64,000 nucleotides of DNA from contig NZ_CP037423.1 in the NCBI RefSeq assembly GCF_007754155.1, forward strand, positions 8,180,938 to 8,244,937, given 5' to 3'. The DNA comes from Stieleria neptunia. Lineage in GTDB: Bacteria; Planctomycetota; Planctomycetia; Pirellulales; Pirellulaceae. Under the pieces are notes generated by a model that saw nothing but the letters and a program-made list of their open reading frames with translations, did no database searches and had not been told where the DNA came from. A program made the translations under genes and the position numbers. Shown in pieces: positions 56,229 to 64,000 of the stretch (position 1 is the stretch's first letter; each line of letters opens with the position of its first letter).

Positions 56229-56501
56229 TCAGTTGCCCATTGCGGCGGACAGTTGTTCGGCCACCATGTCTTGTGTGATCTCCACGCTGACCGACACCTT
56301 CGTGCCGCTGCGATCGATGGTCACCGATTGCAGGAAACCGCCGATCAGCTGCTGGCCGAGCGGGTTGGCTTTCATCCGTTGGACGTCAACGTTGGCGGAC
56401 AATTTGACATCCGCGGGGACCAGGATCGAGGGTTGACCGGCAACGGCAAGACTACCGAGAAGGGCGGCGAACGTAAAAATGGCTGAGTGCAAGATGCGCA
56501 T
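56229..56501 (-). CDS. Small secreted hypothetical protein
   Basis: ATG at 56499-56501, 90 aa. Signal peptide MRILHSAIFTFAALLGSLAV ending AGQ. The mature part reads SILVPADVKLSANVDVQRMK, NPLGQQLIGGFLQSVTIDRS and VEITQDMVAEQLSAAMGN. It looks like a fragment or short version of a planctomycete exported domain ('D.....MK.SP.GQ.L....'). Divergent from transketolase. Function unknown. Confidence 0.6.
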   Translation of the reverse strand: MRILHSAIFTFAALLGSLAVAGQPSILVPADVKLSANVDVQRMKANPLGQQLIGGFLQSVTIDRSGTKVSVSVEITQDMVAEQLSAAMGN

Positions 56502-56774
56502 GGTGAGAGCTCTCATAACGGTGATTCGGTGATCTCGATGGCCTCCGCCCGCGGGGGGAGCGGGGGAGGGGTTTCGCAAGCTTTGCTCGCCGGCAAACGG
56601 GGGATCGGAATCTCCGTCCGATTTTCAAAAAAATCACGCGTTTGGACCGGGAAAAGCGGGGTGTTGACGCGACCGTTGTCCGTCGACCCTTTCGAAATCC
56701 CCACAAACGCGGTACCTTTTGCGGCTGGCCGAAACGAAATTTTCTTCCTCTCTCGACGAAATAGACCACGCAAA

Positions 56775-58820
56775 ATGAGTGTTGCATCGACTGATCTTGA
56801 GACCCTCGCGGTCGACACCATTCGCTCCCTCAGCATGGATGCGGTCCAGACTGCCAACAGCGGTCACCCCGGGACACCGATGGCGCTGGCCCCGATCGCC
56901 TATCAGTTGTTCAATCACACGATGCAATATGATCCGGCGAATCCGAATTGGCCCAACCGTGACCGGTTTGTCCTTTCCTGCGGTCACGCGTCGATGCTGC
57001 TCTACAGCACGCTGCACCTGGCCGGCGTCAAAGCGACCGACAAAGACGGCAAGGTCCTGGACGAACTGTCGATCAAGCTGGACGACATCAAGAACTTTCG
57101 TCAGATCGGAAGCGTTTGTGCCGGGCACCCGGAATACGCCGAAGCGGCGGGAATCGAAACCACGACCGGACCGCTCGGAGCGGGCGTCAGCAACAGCGTC
57201 GGCATGGCGATGAGCCAAAAGTGGCTGGCCGAAAACTACAACACCGACCAACACAAGCTGTTCGATTACAACGTCTTTGCCCTCTGCAGCGACGGCGATT
57301 TGATGGAAGGCGTCGCCTGCGAAGCCGCTTCGGTCGCCGGGCACCTGAAACTGGACAACCTGTGCTGGCTGTACGATGACAACAGCATCACGATCGAAGG
57401 CGACACCAGTTTGTCGTTTTCCGAAGACGTCGGCAAACGATTCGAAGGCCTCGGCTGGAACGTCATCCACGTTTCCGACGTCAACGAATTGTCCAACCTG
57501 TCCAAGGCGATCGAAAACTTTCGCAGCTGCACCGACAAGCCGACCATCATCATCTGCAAGACGATCATCGGTTGGGGTGCCCCGAACAAGCAAAACACAC
57601 ACGGCGCACACGGGGCGCCGCTGGGCTGGGACGAAGTCGAACTGGCCAAGAAAGCCTACGGTTTTCCGCCCGAAGAAAAATTCCACATCCCCGACGGCGT
57701 GGTCGAGCACTTCGCCAACAACCTCGGCCAGCGCGGTGCCGCCGATTACCAGAAATGGAATGAAACCTGGGCGGCGTATCAGTCGGCCAACCCCGAAAAG
57801 GCGGCCGAGTTGCAAGCGATCTTCGATCGCAAGCTGCCCGAGGGCTGGGACAAAGACATCCCGGAATTCGAAGCCAGCGAAAAAGGCGACGCGACCCGCA
57901 ACAGCAGCGGCAAGGTGCTCAACGCGATCGCCAAGAACGTGCCCTTCATGATCGGCGGTTCGGCCGACTTGGCACCCAGCAACAAGAGTGATTTGAAGTT
58001 CGACGGTGCCGGAGACTTCTTGCCGAGTCAGTATGCCGGTCGCAACCTGCACTTCGGCATTCGCGAACACGCCATGGCCGGCATTGTCAACGGCATCTGC
58101 CTGACGGGGCTGCGCGGCTATGCGGCGACGTTCTTCGTGTTTACCGACTACATGCGTGGTGCGATGCGTCTGTCATCGATCATGCACCAGCCGATCCTGT
58201 ACATCCTGACGCACGATTCGATCGGCGTCGGCGAAGACGGTCCGACCCACCAACCGGTCGAACACCTCTCGGCGTGCCGTGCGATTCCGGGACTGAATGT
58301 GTTCCGCCCCGGTGACGCCAACGAAGTCGCCGAGTGCTATCGAGCCGCGATGGAGATCACCGATCATCCCGCCGCGATGGTGCTGTCACGCCAAAACATG
58401 GCCACGCTGTGCCGAACCAAGTACGCCGCCGCGTCGGGATGTGCCAAGGGCGGTTACGTGCTGTCGGACTGTGAAGGCACACCGGATGTGATCTTGATGG
58501 GCAGCGGCAGCGAACTCGGATTGTGCGTCACGGCGGCCGAAAAACTGACCGCAGCCGGCAAGAAGGTCCGCGTCGTCAGCATGCCTTGCATGGACATCTT
58601 TGCCGAGCAAAGCCAAGCCTACCAAGATCAAGTGTTGCCGCCGGCAGTCACCAACCGCGTGGCCGTTGAAGCGGGACTGAGAATGTCGTGGGACCGTTGG
58701 ATCGGGCTGCAAGGCAAATTTGTCGGCATGTCCGGCTACGGCGCCAGCGGACCTTATTCAGAAGTCTACGAGCACTTCGGCATCAACGAAGACGCCGTGA
58801 TCGCAGCCGCCGGAGGTTGA
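56775..58820 (+). CDS. tkt: Transketolase
   Basis: ATG at 56775 (MSVASTDLETLAVDTIRSLS), 681 aa, the usual length. Thiamine-diphosphate enzyme motifs: DAVQTANSGHPGTPMALAPI, CSDGDLMEGVACEAASVAGH (GDG...), LYDDNSITIEG and FGIREHAMAGIVNGICLTGL with catalytic Glu, then GPTHQPVEHL. It transfers two-carbon ketol groups in the non-oxidative pentose phosphate pathway. An upstream extension to 56487 crosses a GC-rich leader and is rejected. Confidence 0.93.
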   Translation: MSVASTDLETLAVDTIRSLSMDAVQTANSGHPGTPMALAPIAYQLFNHTMQYDPANPNWPNRDRFVLSCGHASMLLYSTLHLAGVKATDKDGKVLDELSIKLDDIKNFRQIGSVCAGHPEYAEAAGIETTTGPLGAGVSNSVGMAMSQKWLAENYNTDQHKLFDYNVFALCSDGDLMEGVACEAASVAGHLKLDNLCWLYDDNSITIEGDTSLSFSEDVGKRFEGLGWNVIHVSDVNELSNLSKAIENFRSCTDKPTIIICKTIIGWGAPNKQNTHGAHGAPLGWDEVELAKKAYGFPPEEKFHIPDGVVEHFANNLGQRGAADYQKWNETWAAYQSANPEKAAELQAIFDRKLPEGWDKDIPEFEASEKGDATRNSSGKVLNAIAKNVPFMIGGSADLAPSNKSDLKFDGAGDFLPSQYAGRNLHFGIREHAMAGIVNGICLTGLRGYAATFFVFTDYMRGAMRLSSIMHQPILYILTHDSIGVGEDGPTHQPVEHLSACRAIPGLNVFRPGDANEVAECYRAAMEITDHPAAMVLSRQNMATLCRTKYAAASGCAKGGYVLSDCEGTPDVILMGSGSELGLCVTAAEKLTAAGKKVRVVSMPCMDIFAEQSQAYQDQVLPPAVTNRVAVEAGLRMSWDRWIGLQGKFVGMSGYGASGPYSEVYEHFGINEDAVIAAAGG

Positions 58821-59100
58821 TGCGTTCTCCACGGGTTGTCGTCACTCTCCCCCTGGGCATCGGTATCGACACCAGTCACAAGAGTCGACGTCACCCTCCC
58901 CCTGGGAGGGTCGCGGAGGAGTTTACGACGACGCGGGGAGGGTCTATGTTGCTCGAAATCACTCCGTCACAACCAATCGACCTCCCCTCGCTTCGCTCGA
59001 CCCTCCTGCCAGGAGGGTGACTTCCGAAGCAGGTCGGATGTTGACGCGAACGGGCTGATCGAGTGACCATTCGGCTTTTAATCAACAGGTTGCCGAGCGG

Positions 59101-59517
59101 ATGAAGATCCCCAATCAGCAGAACCGACCCTTCACCGGTGCCAACATGACGCCGATGATCGACGTCGTATTCCTGCTGATCATCTTCTTTCTGGTGTCCA
59201 GCCATCTGGCGCGTCAGGAATCGCGATTGCCCGTCGAGTTGCCCGTTGCCTCGACGCACAATCCGCTCAGCATCGATCCGGTCTCGGTGACCATCACCGT
59301 CAACCGTGACCGTCAAATCCTTGTCGGCGGCAAGATCCTGGACGAAGCCGGGCTCGACGCGATCCTGAATGACGTCGTACGTCGTGACGGCGAATCGGCT
59401 TCGCTGCGAATCCGCACCGACGGCGCCGTCCCGTACGGAAACATCGAGCCGATCTTGAAAGCATCGTCCGAGCTAGGGTTGCTGGACATCAAATTGGCCG
59501 TCAAGGAACAGGGTTAG
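59101..59517 (+). CDS. ExbD/TolR-family biopolymer transport protein
   Basis: ATG at 59101, 138 aa. The single N-terminal span has the ExbD signature ANMTPMIDVVFLLIIFFLVS with the proton-path Asp in MID. A periplasmic domain follows (LPVELPVASTHNPLSIDPVS, RIRTDGAVPYGNIEPILKAS). ExbD works with ExbB/MotA-type proteins to use the proton gradient. A second exbD follows 4 bp later; no exbB is adjacent. Confidence 0.85.
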   Translation: MKIPNQQNRPFTGANMTPMIDVVFLLIIFFLVSSHLARQESRLPVELPVASTHNPLSIDPVSVTITVNRDRQILVGGKILDEAGLDAILNDVVRRDGESASLRIRTDGAVPYGNIEPILKASSELGLLDIKLAVKEQG

Positions 59518-59521
59518 CGCC

Positions 59522-59962
59522 ATGCGATTACCCAGCCATGGTCGAACGGGTGCGTTGGAAGTCAAAATGACGCCGATGATCGACGTCGTTTTTTTGCTGT
59601 TGATCTTCTTCGTCTGGACCAGCAGTTTCGAGACCCCGGAGTACGACTTGCCGAGCGCCCTGGCCGAAGTCCCCGCCGGCGGCAGCGAAGCCAACACCGA
59701 CCAGCCGCCTCCGGTGGAAGCGTTCGACGAGATCGTGGTCAAATTGTTGGTGCGAAACGGATTGCCCGTGATCGAATTCGGCGGCCAGCGGATCGAATCG
59801 GTCGAGGCGTTGCAATCACGGTTGGCCGAAGTGATCGCATTGGGCGTGCAGCCACCGGTGATCATCGACCCCGAGGCCGAAGTGACGATGGATCGCACGG
59901 TCGCCGCCTACGACGCGGCCCGCGCCGCCGGCGCCGACCGCGTCCTGTACGCCACGGAATGA
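59522..59962 (+). CDS. ExbD/TolR-family biopolymer transport protein, second copy
   Basis: ATG at 59522, 146 aa, 4 bp after the first exbD, so co-translated. Same signature VKMTPMIDVVFLLLIFFVWT with the essential Asp. The periplasmic part differs from the first copy (YDLPSALAEVPAGGSEANTD, AEVTMDRTVAAYDAARAAGA). Tandem unlike ExbD copies are common in planctomycetes and probably form a hetero-dimer with an ExbB pentamer encoded elsewhere. Confidence 0.85.
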   Translation: MRLPSHGRTGALEVKMTPMIDVVFLLLIFFVWTSSFETPEYDLPSALAEVPAGGSEANTDQPPPVEAFDEIVVKLLVRNGLPVIEFGGQRIESVEALQSRLAEVIALGVQPPVIIDPEAEVTMDRTVAAYDAARAAGADRVLYATE

Positions 59963-60352
59963 CCGTGGCGTAAGCTTCCAGCTTGCGACTCCGAGAATCG
60001 CCTGAAGGAACCGTCCAGCTTAGGAGCGATGCGAAACGTGACGAATCTGAATGATCTGACCGAATGGGTGAGAGGTGGTCGGCGGAGGGGTGTACGACGT
60101 CCTTTCCAGGTCGTCGTCGGGAGTCCAGCGGACGACGGCCCGGAAGGGCCGTCGTACATCCGCAAAGTGATCGTCCTAAGCTGGACGGCCCCTGAAGGCT
60201 AGACACCAACATGCGCTAATGTGCAGGCTTTAGCCGCCCTGGGCCGCTGCGAAGCGGCGGCGACATCGAAGTCACCCGAGGTGAGGACGTCCTCCAAGCT
60301 CGATTCTTCGTCCACGTGATCCACCGCCACTGCAAACGATGATCCGCGCGAA
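59963..60352. other. Intergenic palindromes, no gene
   Basis: 390 bp holding a GGCGTAAGCTTCCAGCTTGC unit (59971), also seen near 42820, and a GGCCCGGAAGGGCCG hairpin (about 60130-60145), inside a region duplicated as a GTCGTACATC/GTACGACGTCC inverted pair. Confidence 0.55.
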
Positions 60353-61240
60353 TCAACGCGGCTCGGGCAGCGATGAACTCTGATGTCGACTGACCAGGTT
60401 TGACGGCGCGACTCCATACACACGCTTGAATGCCCTGGAAAACTGAAACGGGTCGGCAAAGCCCATCACGTCCGCGACATCCCTGACTTTCATTTGTTCG
60501 TGCAGCAACAGCTCGACCGCATGGTGCATCCGCAGTCGAATGAGAAACTGATACGCTCCGATCGAGGCGTGTTTCTTGAACAGACGCGACACGTAGATCG
60601 GCGTGATCTGACAGGCTTGGGCGACCTGTTCGATCGTGGAAAGATCCAGATAGTTTTTCTCGATGAACGCGCGGACGTGCTCGTAGGTTTGAAAGGACTT
60701 TGGAATAGACTTTTCGCCGGTTGTGATCTGCCGCTGGCGAATCTTGATCAGCAGGGTGCGTGTGACAAGCTGGCAAATCTCGGGTGAAAAACGCGTGTTC
60801 TCACCCGCTTCACGATCGATCGTGTCCCACAGCTCGGTCAATTCTCCGACACGGGATGTGATCACCGGTTTTCCACTCAGCAAGCCGGCCGCTGAAACCA
60901 GCGACGGCGCCTCCCATCCAGAGATGTCGAGATAGTATTTTCGCATCGCGCCAGGCGGTGCATTCTCGATGCGATGCTGGATACCCGGGCCGTAAGCGAA
61001 CACCACGCCGCGGGAAAGACGAAAACGCTTGCCTTGCAACTTGAGCCATCCGTGGCCTTCGGTGACCAGCTCGATCCCGAAGTAGGGAAAGCCGGAACGT
61101 TCCACAATGTAGTCCGGCAACATCCGCTCCACGCCACCGCAAACCACCGACAGCCGCTGGTCCGGCGGCGGGTTCAAATCGAGGTAAAAACGCTTCGATT
61201 CCTTGGTCTGCCGCGAGATGAACTCAGGATCACTGCCCAT
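60353..61240 (-). CDS. AraC-family transcriptional regulator
   Basis: ATG at 61238-61240, 295 aa. The N-terminal cupin-like sensor (about 25-130) has PDYIVERSGFPYFGIELVTE and GVVFAYGPGIQHRIENAPPG. The C-terminal pair of helix-turn-helix motifs is typical: LSTIEQVAQACQITPIYVSR and MKVRDVADVMGFADPFQFSR followed by AFKRVYGVAPSNL. It is divergent from the DUF1559 gene across 260 bp, so it is a good candidate regulator of that cluster. The ligand is unknown. Confidence 0.85.
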   Translation of the reverse strand: MGSDPEFISRQTKESKRFYLDLNPPPDQRLSVVCGGVERMLPDYIVERSGFPYFGIELVTEGHGWLKLQGKRFRLSRGVVFAYGPGIQHRIENAPPGAMRKYYLDISGWEAPSLVSAAGLLSGKPVITSRVGELTELWDTIDREAGENTRFSPEICQLVTRTLLIKIRQRQITTGEKSIPKSFQTYEHVRAFIEKNYLDLSTIEQVAQACQITPIYVSRLFKKHASIGAYQFLIRLRMHHAVELLLHEQMKVRDVADVMGFADPFQFSRAFKRVYGVAPSNLVSRHQSSSLPEPR

Positions 61241-61501
61241 CGAGACACCTCCAATTGTTCACAAAAGACGACCGGATCCCTCCATTCTCGCATCGTTTCT
61301 TCAGTTTAAGAATAGCTATCCCCGGTTGAAATTGGCTATGTAAAAAACGCTCCAAGGGGTGATATTAGCTCATTCTCATCTTGTCTGTGCGCATCAACGC
61401 CCTGTTCTTTCCACTACATCGTTTTCCACGATGTCAATTGTAGCGGCGTCGCCCTGCGTCCACAGCAATCTTCTTTCCGTAACATTCAGAGGCTTTTTAC
61501 G

Positions 61502-62728
61502 ATGATTCGGACACCTGCCCGCAAGGGATTCACGCTCGTCGAACTGTTGGTGGTGATTGCCATCATCGGGATTCTGGTGGGGCTTCTGCTGCCCGCCGTC
61601 CAGGCCGCGCGGGAGGCGGCGCGCCGCATGAGTTGCAGTAACAATTTCAAGCAGATCGGAATTGCGATGCACAATTATCACGCCGCGTACAAGAGCCTAC
61701 CGATGCATGGCGGCGGCACCACCGACAACATCACCCGGCACATCTGGCGTCCCTCGGAGATTTCGAACAACGGTCGTTTGAGCTATCTGGTCGGATTGAC
61801 GCCGTTCATGGAGCAACAAGCCATTTGGGATCAGATTTCGAATCCCGGCAACCGCGACTCGCTCGGCAACTCGCCTCCCAATGCGAGCGGCAATGGCGGT
61901 GCCGAGGCGCTTCGCAACGGTGCCAATTTTTCCCCGATGGGGCCGACTCCCGATGAGATCCTCTACACGCCATGGGCCAGCGAAATTCCAACGCTTCGAT
62001 GCCCCAGCGACCCCGGAGTCGGCTTGCCGGCGTTGGGACGGACCAACTACGCCGCTTGCCTGGGCGATTCAGCCGAACGGGCTCACCAGGGTGCGTGGGG
62101 GAACGGTTCGGCACCGCTCGGCCGCCCGAACCAAACACTTTCGATCGAGATCAATGGGGCCGGACGCGGCGTGTTCGTGACCCACAAATCGACGAAGTTC
62201 CGTGACATCCTTGACGGGCTTTCCAACACGGTCGCGGCCGGCGAGATCGCGACCGACCTGGGCGACAAAGACACTCGAACGATCGCGACCAACCGTGGGT
62301 GGTCCTTCATCCGCAACTTCCCGCCGACCGATTGTGATTCATTGGTCGATCCCGAACGCCCGCGTTTTTGGGCACCGTCCACGGCGACCGTCGGCGCCAC
62401 CAGCGGCCGCGGATTCCGCTGGGCTGAGCATATCCCCAACTCGTCCGGTTTCTTCACCGCGTCGCCTCCCAACGACCCGATCTGCACCGAGCAGAACTCC
62501 GGCAATTCGGGTTGGTACACCGCGTCCAGCCGACACCAGGGCGGGGCTCATATCCTGATGGCCGACGGTGCGGTCATCTTCATGACCGACTCGGTCGAGT
62601 CGGGGGACCAAAATGCGCTCGGCGTCAACGCGTACCGGAATCCAGGCAGCAAGAGTCCGTACGGCTTGTGGGGTGCACTCGGAACCCGCGCCGCAAACGA
62701 GACGATTGAAGAGCAGCTGAATCAGTAA
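61502..62728 (+). CDS. DUF1559 prepilin-like protein
   Basis: ATG at 61502, 408 aa. The N-terminal type IV pilin-like signal ([20 protein letters not shown]) has the G-F-T-L-V-E cleavage site. The DUF1559 signature follows: [37 protein letters not shown] and the C-terminal H-X9-DG motif [20 protein letters not shown]. Planctomycetes carry dozens of such pseudopilin-like proteins. Their function is unproven; surface or secretion roles are suspected. Confidence 0.92.
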   Translation: MIRTPARKGFTLVELLVVIAIIGILVGLLLPAVQAAREAARRMSCSNNFKQIGIAMHNYHAAYKSLPMHGGGTTDNITRHIWRPSEISNNGRLSYLVGLTPFMEQQAIWDQISNPGNRDSLGNSPPNASGNGGAEALRNGANFSPMGPTPDEILYTPWASEIPTLRCPSDPGVGLPALGRTNYAACLGDSAERAHQGAWGNGSAPLGRPNQTLSIEINGAGRGVFVTHKSTKFRDILDGLSNTVAAGEIATDLGDKDTRTIATNRGWSFIRNFPPTDCDSLVDPERPRFWAPSTATVGATSGRGFRWAEHIPNSSGFFTASPPNDPICTEQNSGNSGWYTASSRHQGGAHILMADGAVIFMTDSVESGDQNALGVNAYRNPGSKSPYGLWGALGTRAANETIEEQLNQ

Positions 62729-62864
62729 CAGCGCGTTCGTGGATTGCCGCTCGCGTCCCGGGCGGCAATCTATTTTCTGTCAGATCAAATCAGATCAGAT
62801 CAGCGCACGCGTCTGCCGCGTCGCTGCGATCCACGTTTCATTTTCAAACCTTACACCACGTATC

Positions 62865-63065
62865 ATGTCAAAACTTTTTTACGGACTGATCCTCGCGACT
62901 TCGTGCTTGCTGGCCGTCGGATGCGGGAGCGAAGGCACCACCAGCGTCGTCGAGGGGGCCCAGCAATCGGATGTCGACGAGTACAACCGAATACTGCAGG
63001 AAGAGCAGGCCCAAATGAAGGCCGGAATGGAAGCGGCAGCCAAGGAAGGGATCAAGGACTACTAA
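62865..63065 (+). CDS. Small lipoprotein next to DUF1559 gene
   Basis: ATG at 62865, 66 aa. Signal MSKLFYGLILATSCLLAVGC with lipobox AVGC. The mature part is short and helical (DEYNRILQEEQAQMKAGMEA). Small lipoproteins in this place are common in DUF1559 gene clusters of planctomycetes. Probably co-transcribed with 61502 and 63091. Confidence 0.8.
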   Translation: MSKLFYGLILATSCLLAVGCGSEGTTSVVEGAQQSDVDEYNRILQEEQAQMKAGMEAAAKEGIKDY

Positions 63066-63090
63066 GCACAGAGTGCGAAGAGGTCCTGTC

Positions 63091-64000
63091 ATGAGATCGA
63101 TCATCGAGACGCCCCCGGGCCTCGTCACACTGACGTTCGCGCTGCTGCTCTCGACGGGCTGCGGCGGACCGGGTGATCCTTTGTCACGCCAAGAGACGGA
63201 GGAGACAGAGTCGCCTGAAGCGATGGCGAAGGGCGACTCCCGAGACGCGGCGATCGATCGCATTCGGCATGCCATGGACAGGCGTGAACACGCGACGGCG
63301 GAAAAACTGTCCCGCGCCGCGTTGCTGCGGTATCCCAATGACGTCGCGATCCTTCGCCTGGCTGCCGACGTCGCGTTCGCCACCGGCCAGCCGGCCGTCG
63401 CCGCGGAGCTGGTGGCCGAAGCCGCCGTCGCGGACGGATTCGCCGATGAACAATTGGTCCAAAACGCCGTGCTGGCGTTTGTGGGAACGGGGCGGTTGTT
63501 CGAACTGATCGAGCTGCTGGATCAAGTCGTCGCCGCGTATCCCGAAAGGCATGAATCGCGACGGTTGCTGTTTGATTTTTTGGTCAACGCGGAAGACCAC
63601 CATCGCGCAACCCCGCATGGCAGAATCCTTGTTCGCGAGCGCCAGTTTGATCGCGTCCTGTTGTTTTCGCTCGCCACGATCGAGCAACGCAACATGGAAA
63701 CCCATTCGATGAAGGAGTTGCAAAATCGAAACCCGGACGACCCACGATTGAAAATTGCCGAGGTTCGTTCAAACGTCGACTTGGGGAAATGGAACGAAGT
63801 CGAAGAGACGATTCTCGAAATTCTGCGGCACAGCCCGAATTACACGCCCGCCCAAATTCTGTTCGGTCAGTACATCGTGTATTCGCATCAACTCGATCGG
63901 ATCGGCGAATGGCTGGAGTGCGTCACCGACGAAACCAAAGACCGCTGGCAATACTGGGCACTGCTTGGCGATGTCGCGGGACGAAGGGGAAACCGTGAAC
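63091..64000 (+). CDS. TPR-type lipoprotein, 3' end outside window
   Basis: ATG at 63091, 26 bp after the small lipoprotein; the frame is open to the window end (303 residues seen). Signal PPGLVTLTFALLLSTGCGG with lipobox STGC. Helical repeats follow: AEKLSRAALLRYPNDVAILR, LAADVAFATGQPAVAAELVA, and further on GKWNEVEETILEILRHSPNY, all TPR-like. In many planctomycete clusters with a DUF1559 gene and a small lipoprotein, such a protein is fused to or followed by FG-GAP/UnbV repeats; the window ends before that can be seen. Confidence 0.8.
   Translation, partial: MRSIIETPPGLVTLTFALLLSTGCGGPGDPLSRQETEETESPEAMAKGDSRDAAIDRIRHAMDRREHATAEKLSRAALLRYPNDVAILRLAADVAFATGQPAVAAELVAEAAVADGFADEQLVQNAVLAFVGTGRLFELIELLDQVVAAYPERHESRRLLFDFLVNAEDHHRATPHGRILVRERQFDRVLLFSLATIEQRNMETHSMKELQNRNPDDPRLKIAEVRSNVDLGKWNEVEETILEILRHSPNYTPAQILFGQYIVYSHQLDRIGEWLECVTDETKDRWQYWALLGDVAGRRGNRE

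Noticed and set aside
56634..58070. 478 aa minus-strand frame opposite transketolase
   Set aside because: Shadow frame; transketolase motifs are continuous on the plus strand.

Overview
The window is GC-rich bacterial DNA with planctomycete hallmarks: a DUF1559 prepilin-like protein next to small lipoproteins, an 'LE(x)MERRYLLA' N-terminus on a secreted repeat protein, a 'NPYQSPA' membrane protein, an H4MPT-type DHPS-like protein, futalosine-route menaquinone genes and many intergenic palindromes. A Pirellulaceae member (Rhodopirellula/Stieleria-like) is the best guess. No rRNA or tRNA was seen.

1-17.3 kb is a decayed chromosomal (sedentary) integron. Twenty-four 89-93 bp attC sites plus one 58 bp candidate all point the same way. 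The cassettes read on the minus strand, away from a candidate attI at about 16.65 kb and a truncated integrase-like fragment at 16.7-17.3 kb. The core heptamer ending one attC is the reverse complement of the core heptamer starting the next site in 22 of 24 cases. The other two (the first cassette and one rearranged cassette) differ by one base; the candidate short site also fits at 6 of 7. Recognisable cassettes encode a zeta-toxin-like kinase with its small partner (toxin frameshifted in its P-loop), a MNT-type nucleotidyltransferase, an S1-like protein, an SMI1/KNR4 (SUKH) protein, a four-helix-bundle protein and several small secreted or membrane proteins. Two gene-less cassette types (A and B) each occur three times, and a third cassette family also has three copies. 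Mobile DNA has entered the array: an IS630-type element with its TA duplication, a 45 bp TACTCG repeat, and a fused IS91/tyrosine-recombinase remnant.

17.3-21.9 kb holds an internally deleted IS110 transposase, a small membrane protein and an SppA-like lipoprotein peptidase among palindromic intergenic repeats. At 21.9-34.1 kb are an ABC-type permease and an overlapping pair: a reducing type I PKS (KS-AT-DH-ER-KR-ACP) and an NRPS (C-A-PCP-TE), together a compact assembly line expected to make an acyl-amino-acid-like product.

34.2-49.2 kb is mostly core and signalling: flavin reductase-like protein, IMPase coupled to a Ser/Thr kinase, DHPS-like protein, RluA-type pseudouridine synthase, mqnA-mqnC-scpA, a tetrahaem cytochrome, a membrane pseudokinase, an unfamiliar large protein and an LpxH-like phosphoesterase.

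49.2-53.1 kb is a betaine-lipid operon: btaA-like and btaB-like genes, then an overlapping gene for a three-part protein (Mpo1-like membrane domain, dioxygenase-like domain, PEMT-like methyltransferase domain). This is the most promising undescribed function in the window. 54-64 kb holds a Pmp-repeat surface protein, transketolase, two ExbD/TolR proteins, an AraC regulator and the start of a DUF1559-lipoprotein-TPR cluster that runs off the window.
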